The notes beneath the pieces were generated by a model that worked only from the letters and a program-made list of their open reading frames with translations, was not told the origin of the DNA and made no database searches. 64,000 nt of DNA, taken from NCBI RefSeq assembly GCF_013285385.1, contig NZ_CP054212.1, positions 3,720,001 through 3,784,000 of the forward strand, given 5' to 3'. Both the position numbers and the translations under genes were made by a program. Shown here piece by piece: positions 63,290 to 64,000 of this stretch (the stretch's first letter is position 1; the number at the start of each line of letters is the position of its first letter). The DNA is from Paramixta manurensis (GTDB taxonomy: Bacteria; Pseudomonadota; Gammaproteobacteria; Enterobacterales; Enterobacteriaceae).

Positions 63290-64000
63290 ATGGCGGCGAT
63301 TAATTTACGACATATCGAAATCTTTCATGCGGTAATGACCAGCGGTAATCTGACTGAGGCGGCGGCCATGTTGCACACTTCTCAGCCGACGGTCAGCCGT
63401 GAACTGGCGCGTTTTGAAAAGCTGATTGGCCTGCAACTGTTTGAACGTGTACGCGGGCGGCTGCACCCGACCGTACAGGGGTTGCGCTTGTTTGAAGAGG
63501 TGCAACGCTCGTGGTACGGCCTTGATCGCATTATTAACGCCGCAGAAGGCTTGCGTCAGTTTCGCCAGGGCGAACTTTCCATTGCCTGTCTACCGGTTTT
63601 TTCTCAGTCGCTGTTGCCGCTGCTGTGCCAGCCGTTTTTGCAACGTTATCCTGACCTGAGTCTGAATATCATTCCGCAAGAGTCACCACTGTTGGAAGAG
63701 TGGCTGTCAGCGCAACGCCACGATTTAGGTTTAACCGAAAATCTGCAGACACCCGCGGGTACCGATCGCATAGAATTACTGACGCTGAATGAGGTGTGTG
63801 TCCTCCCGCAGCAGCACCCTTTAGCCAGCCGGGAGCAGTTAACGCCGCAAGATTTTGCCGCAGAGAATTATATTAGCTTGTCGCGGAGCGATAGTTACCG
63901 ACAGTTGCTGGATGCGTTGTTTCATGAACAAGGCGTTCAACGCAGAATGGTGATGGAAACGCATAGCGCAGCATCGGTGTGCGCGATGGTAAAAGCAGGG
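63290..64000 (+). CDS. lysR: Transcriptional activator LysR, 3' end outside window
   Basis: Founding member of the LysR family and activator of lysA. About 237 of roughly 311 residues are in the window, starting MAAINLRHIEIFHAVMTSGN; the frame is open to the last base. The winged HTH (LTEAAAMLHTSQPTVSRELARFE) and the start of the effector domain (GELSIACLPVFSQSLLPLL) are clear. GGGAG lies before the ATG. Divergent from lysA as in E. coli. Confidence 0.96.
   Translation, partial: MAAINLRHIEIFHAVMTSGNLTEAAAMLHTSQPTVSRELARFEKLIGLQLFERVRGRLHPTVQGLRLFEEVQRSWYGLDRIINAAEGLRQFRQGELSIACLPVFSQSLLPLLCQPFLQRYPDLSLNIIPQESPLLEEWLSAQRHDLGLTENLQTPAGTDRIELLTLNEVCVLPQQHPLASREQLTPQDFAAENYISLSRSDSYRQLLDALFHEQGVQRRMVMETHSAASVCAMVKAG

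Overview
The window is chromosomal DNA of a gamma-proteobacterium of the order Enterobacterales. Gene order follows the E. coli region yqcA-truC-yqcC-csrB-syd-queF-ppnN-xni-rlmM-ygdD-gcvA-gcvB-ygdI-csdA-csdE-tcdA-mltA-tRNA-fMet-amiC-argA-recD-recB-ptrA-recC-ppdCBA-thyA-lgt-ptsP-rppH-mutH-ygdQ-ygdR-tas-lplT-aas-omrA/B-galR-lysA-lysR almost gene for gene. Proteins are clearly homologous but not identical to those of E. coli, sdaCB and the fuc genes are missing, and DUF943/DUF3289 genes and a thyA-proximal catabolic cluster are present. This points to a relative outside Escherichia, perhaps Erwinia/Pantoea-like or a neighbouring family; the genus cannot be fixed from sequence alone.

Layout. 1-12.8 kb: a partial glycerate kinase, RNA-modification and sulfur-transfer genes, and two regulatory RNAs, CsrB (minus) and GcvB (plus). 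12.8-16 kb: cell-wall enzymes MltA and AmiC flanking two initiator tRNA genes. 16-29.3 kb: argA behind tandem ArgR boxes, then recD, recB, ptrA and recC. 29.3-31.1 kb: four overlapping type II/IV pseudopilin-like genes. 31.3-37.9 kb: an accessory block absent from the E. coli order: a VanX-type dipeptidase and a minus-strand cluster of MBL-fold hydrolase, polyol-permease-family transporter, GMC oxidoreductase, a metal-ligand-poor M24 protein and an SDR. 38-49.9 kb: thyA-lgt, ptsP-rppH, an intergenic region matching the DnaA-reactivating locus DARS2, mutH, ygdQ, ygdR, tas, and the lysophospholipid repair pair lplT-aas. 49.9-52.2 kb: OmrA and OmrB small RNAs separated by an extra FtsI-like penicillin-binding protein. 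52.2-60.3 kb: a second accessory block: a BisC-like molybdoenzyme, SDR/AraC and WYL/VOC divergent pairs, and an AT-rich DUF3289 gene followed by three tandem DUF943 genes. 60.4-64 kb: galR, a GNAT acetyltransferase, lysA and the 5' part of lysR.

How it works together. RecC, RecB and RecD form the double-strand-break repair helicase-nuclease. CsdA, CsdE and TcdA serve t6A cyclisation. LplT and Aas import and re-acylate lysophospholipids. RppH, CsrB, GcvB and OmrA/B make this a dense post-transcriptional control region, and several RNAs keep recognisable control sites (GacA/UvrY palindrome, GcvA motif, OmpR-like boxes). The best candidate for an undescribed system is the DUF3289-DUF943(x3) cassette at 57.95-60.18 kb: compact, AT-rich, translationally coupled, with a recently duplicated small membrane-anchored protein family behind one larger protein. 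The layout resembles an effector with several immunity proteins, but that function is inferred.
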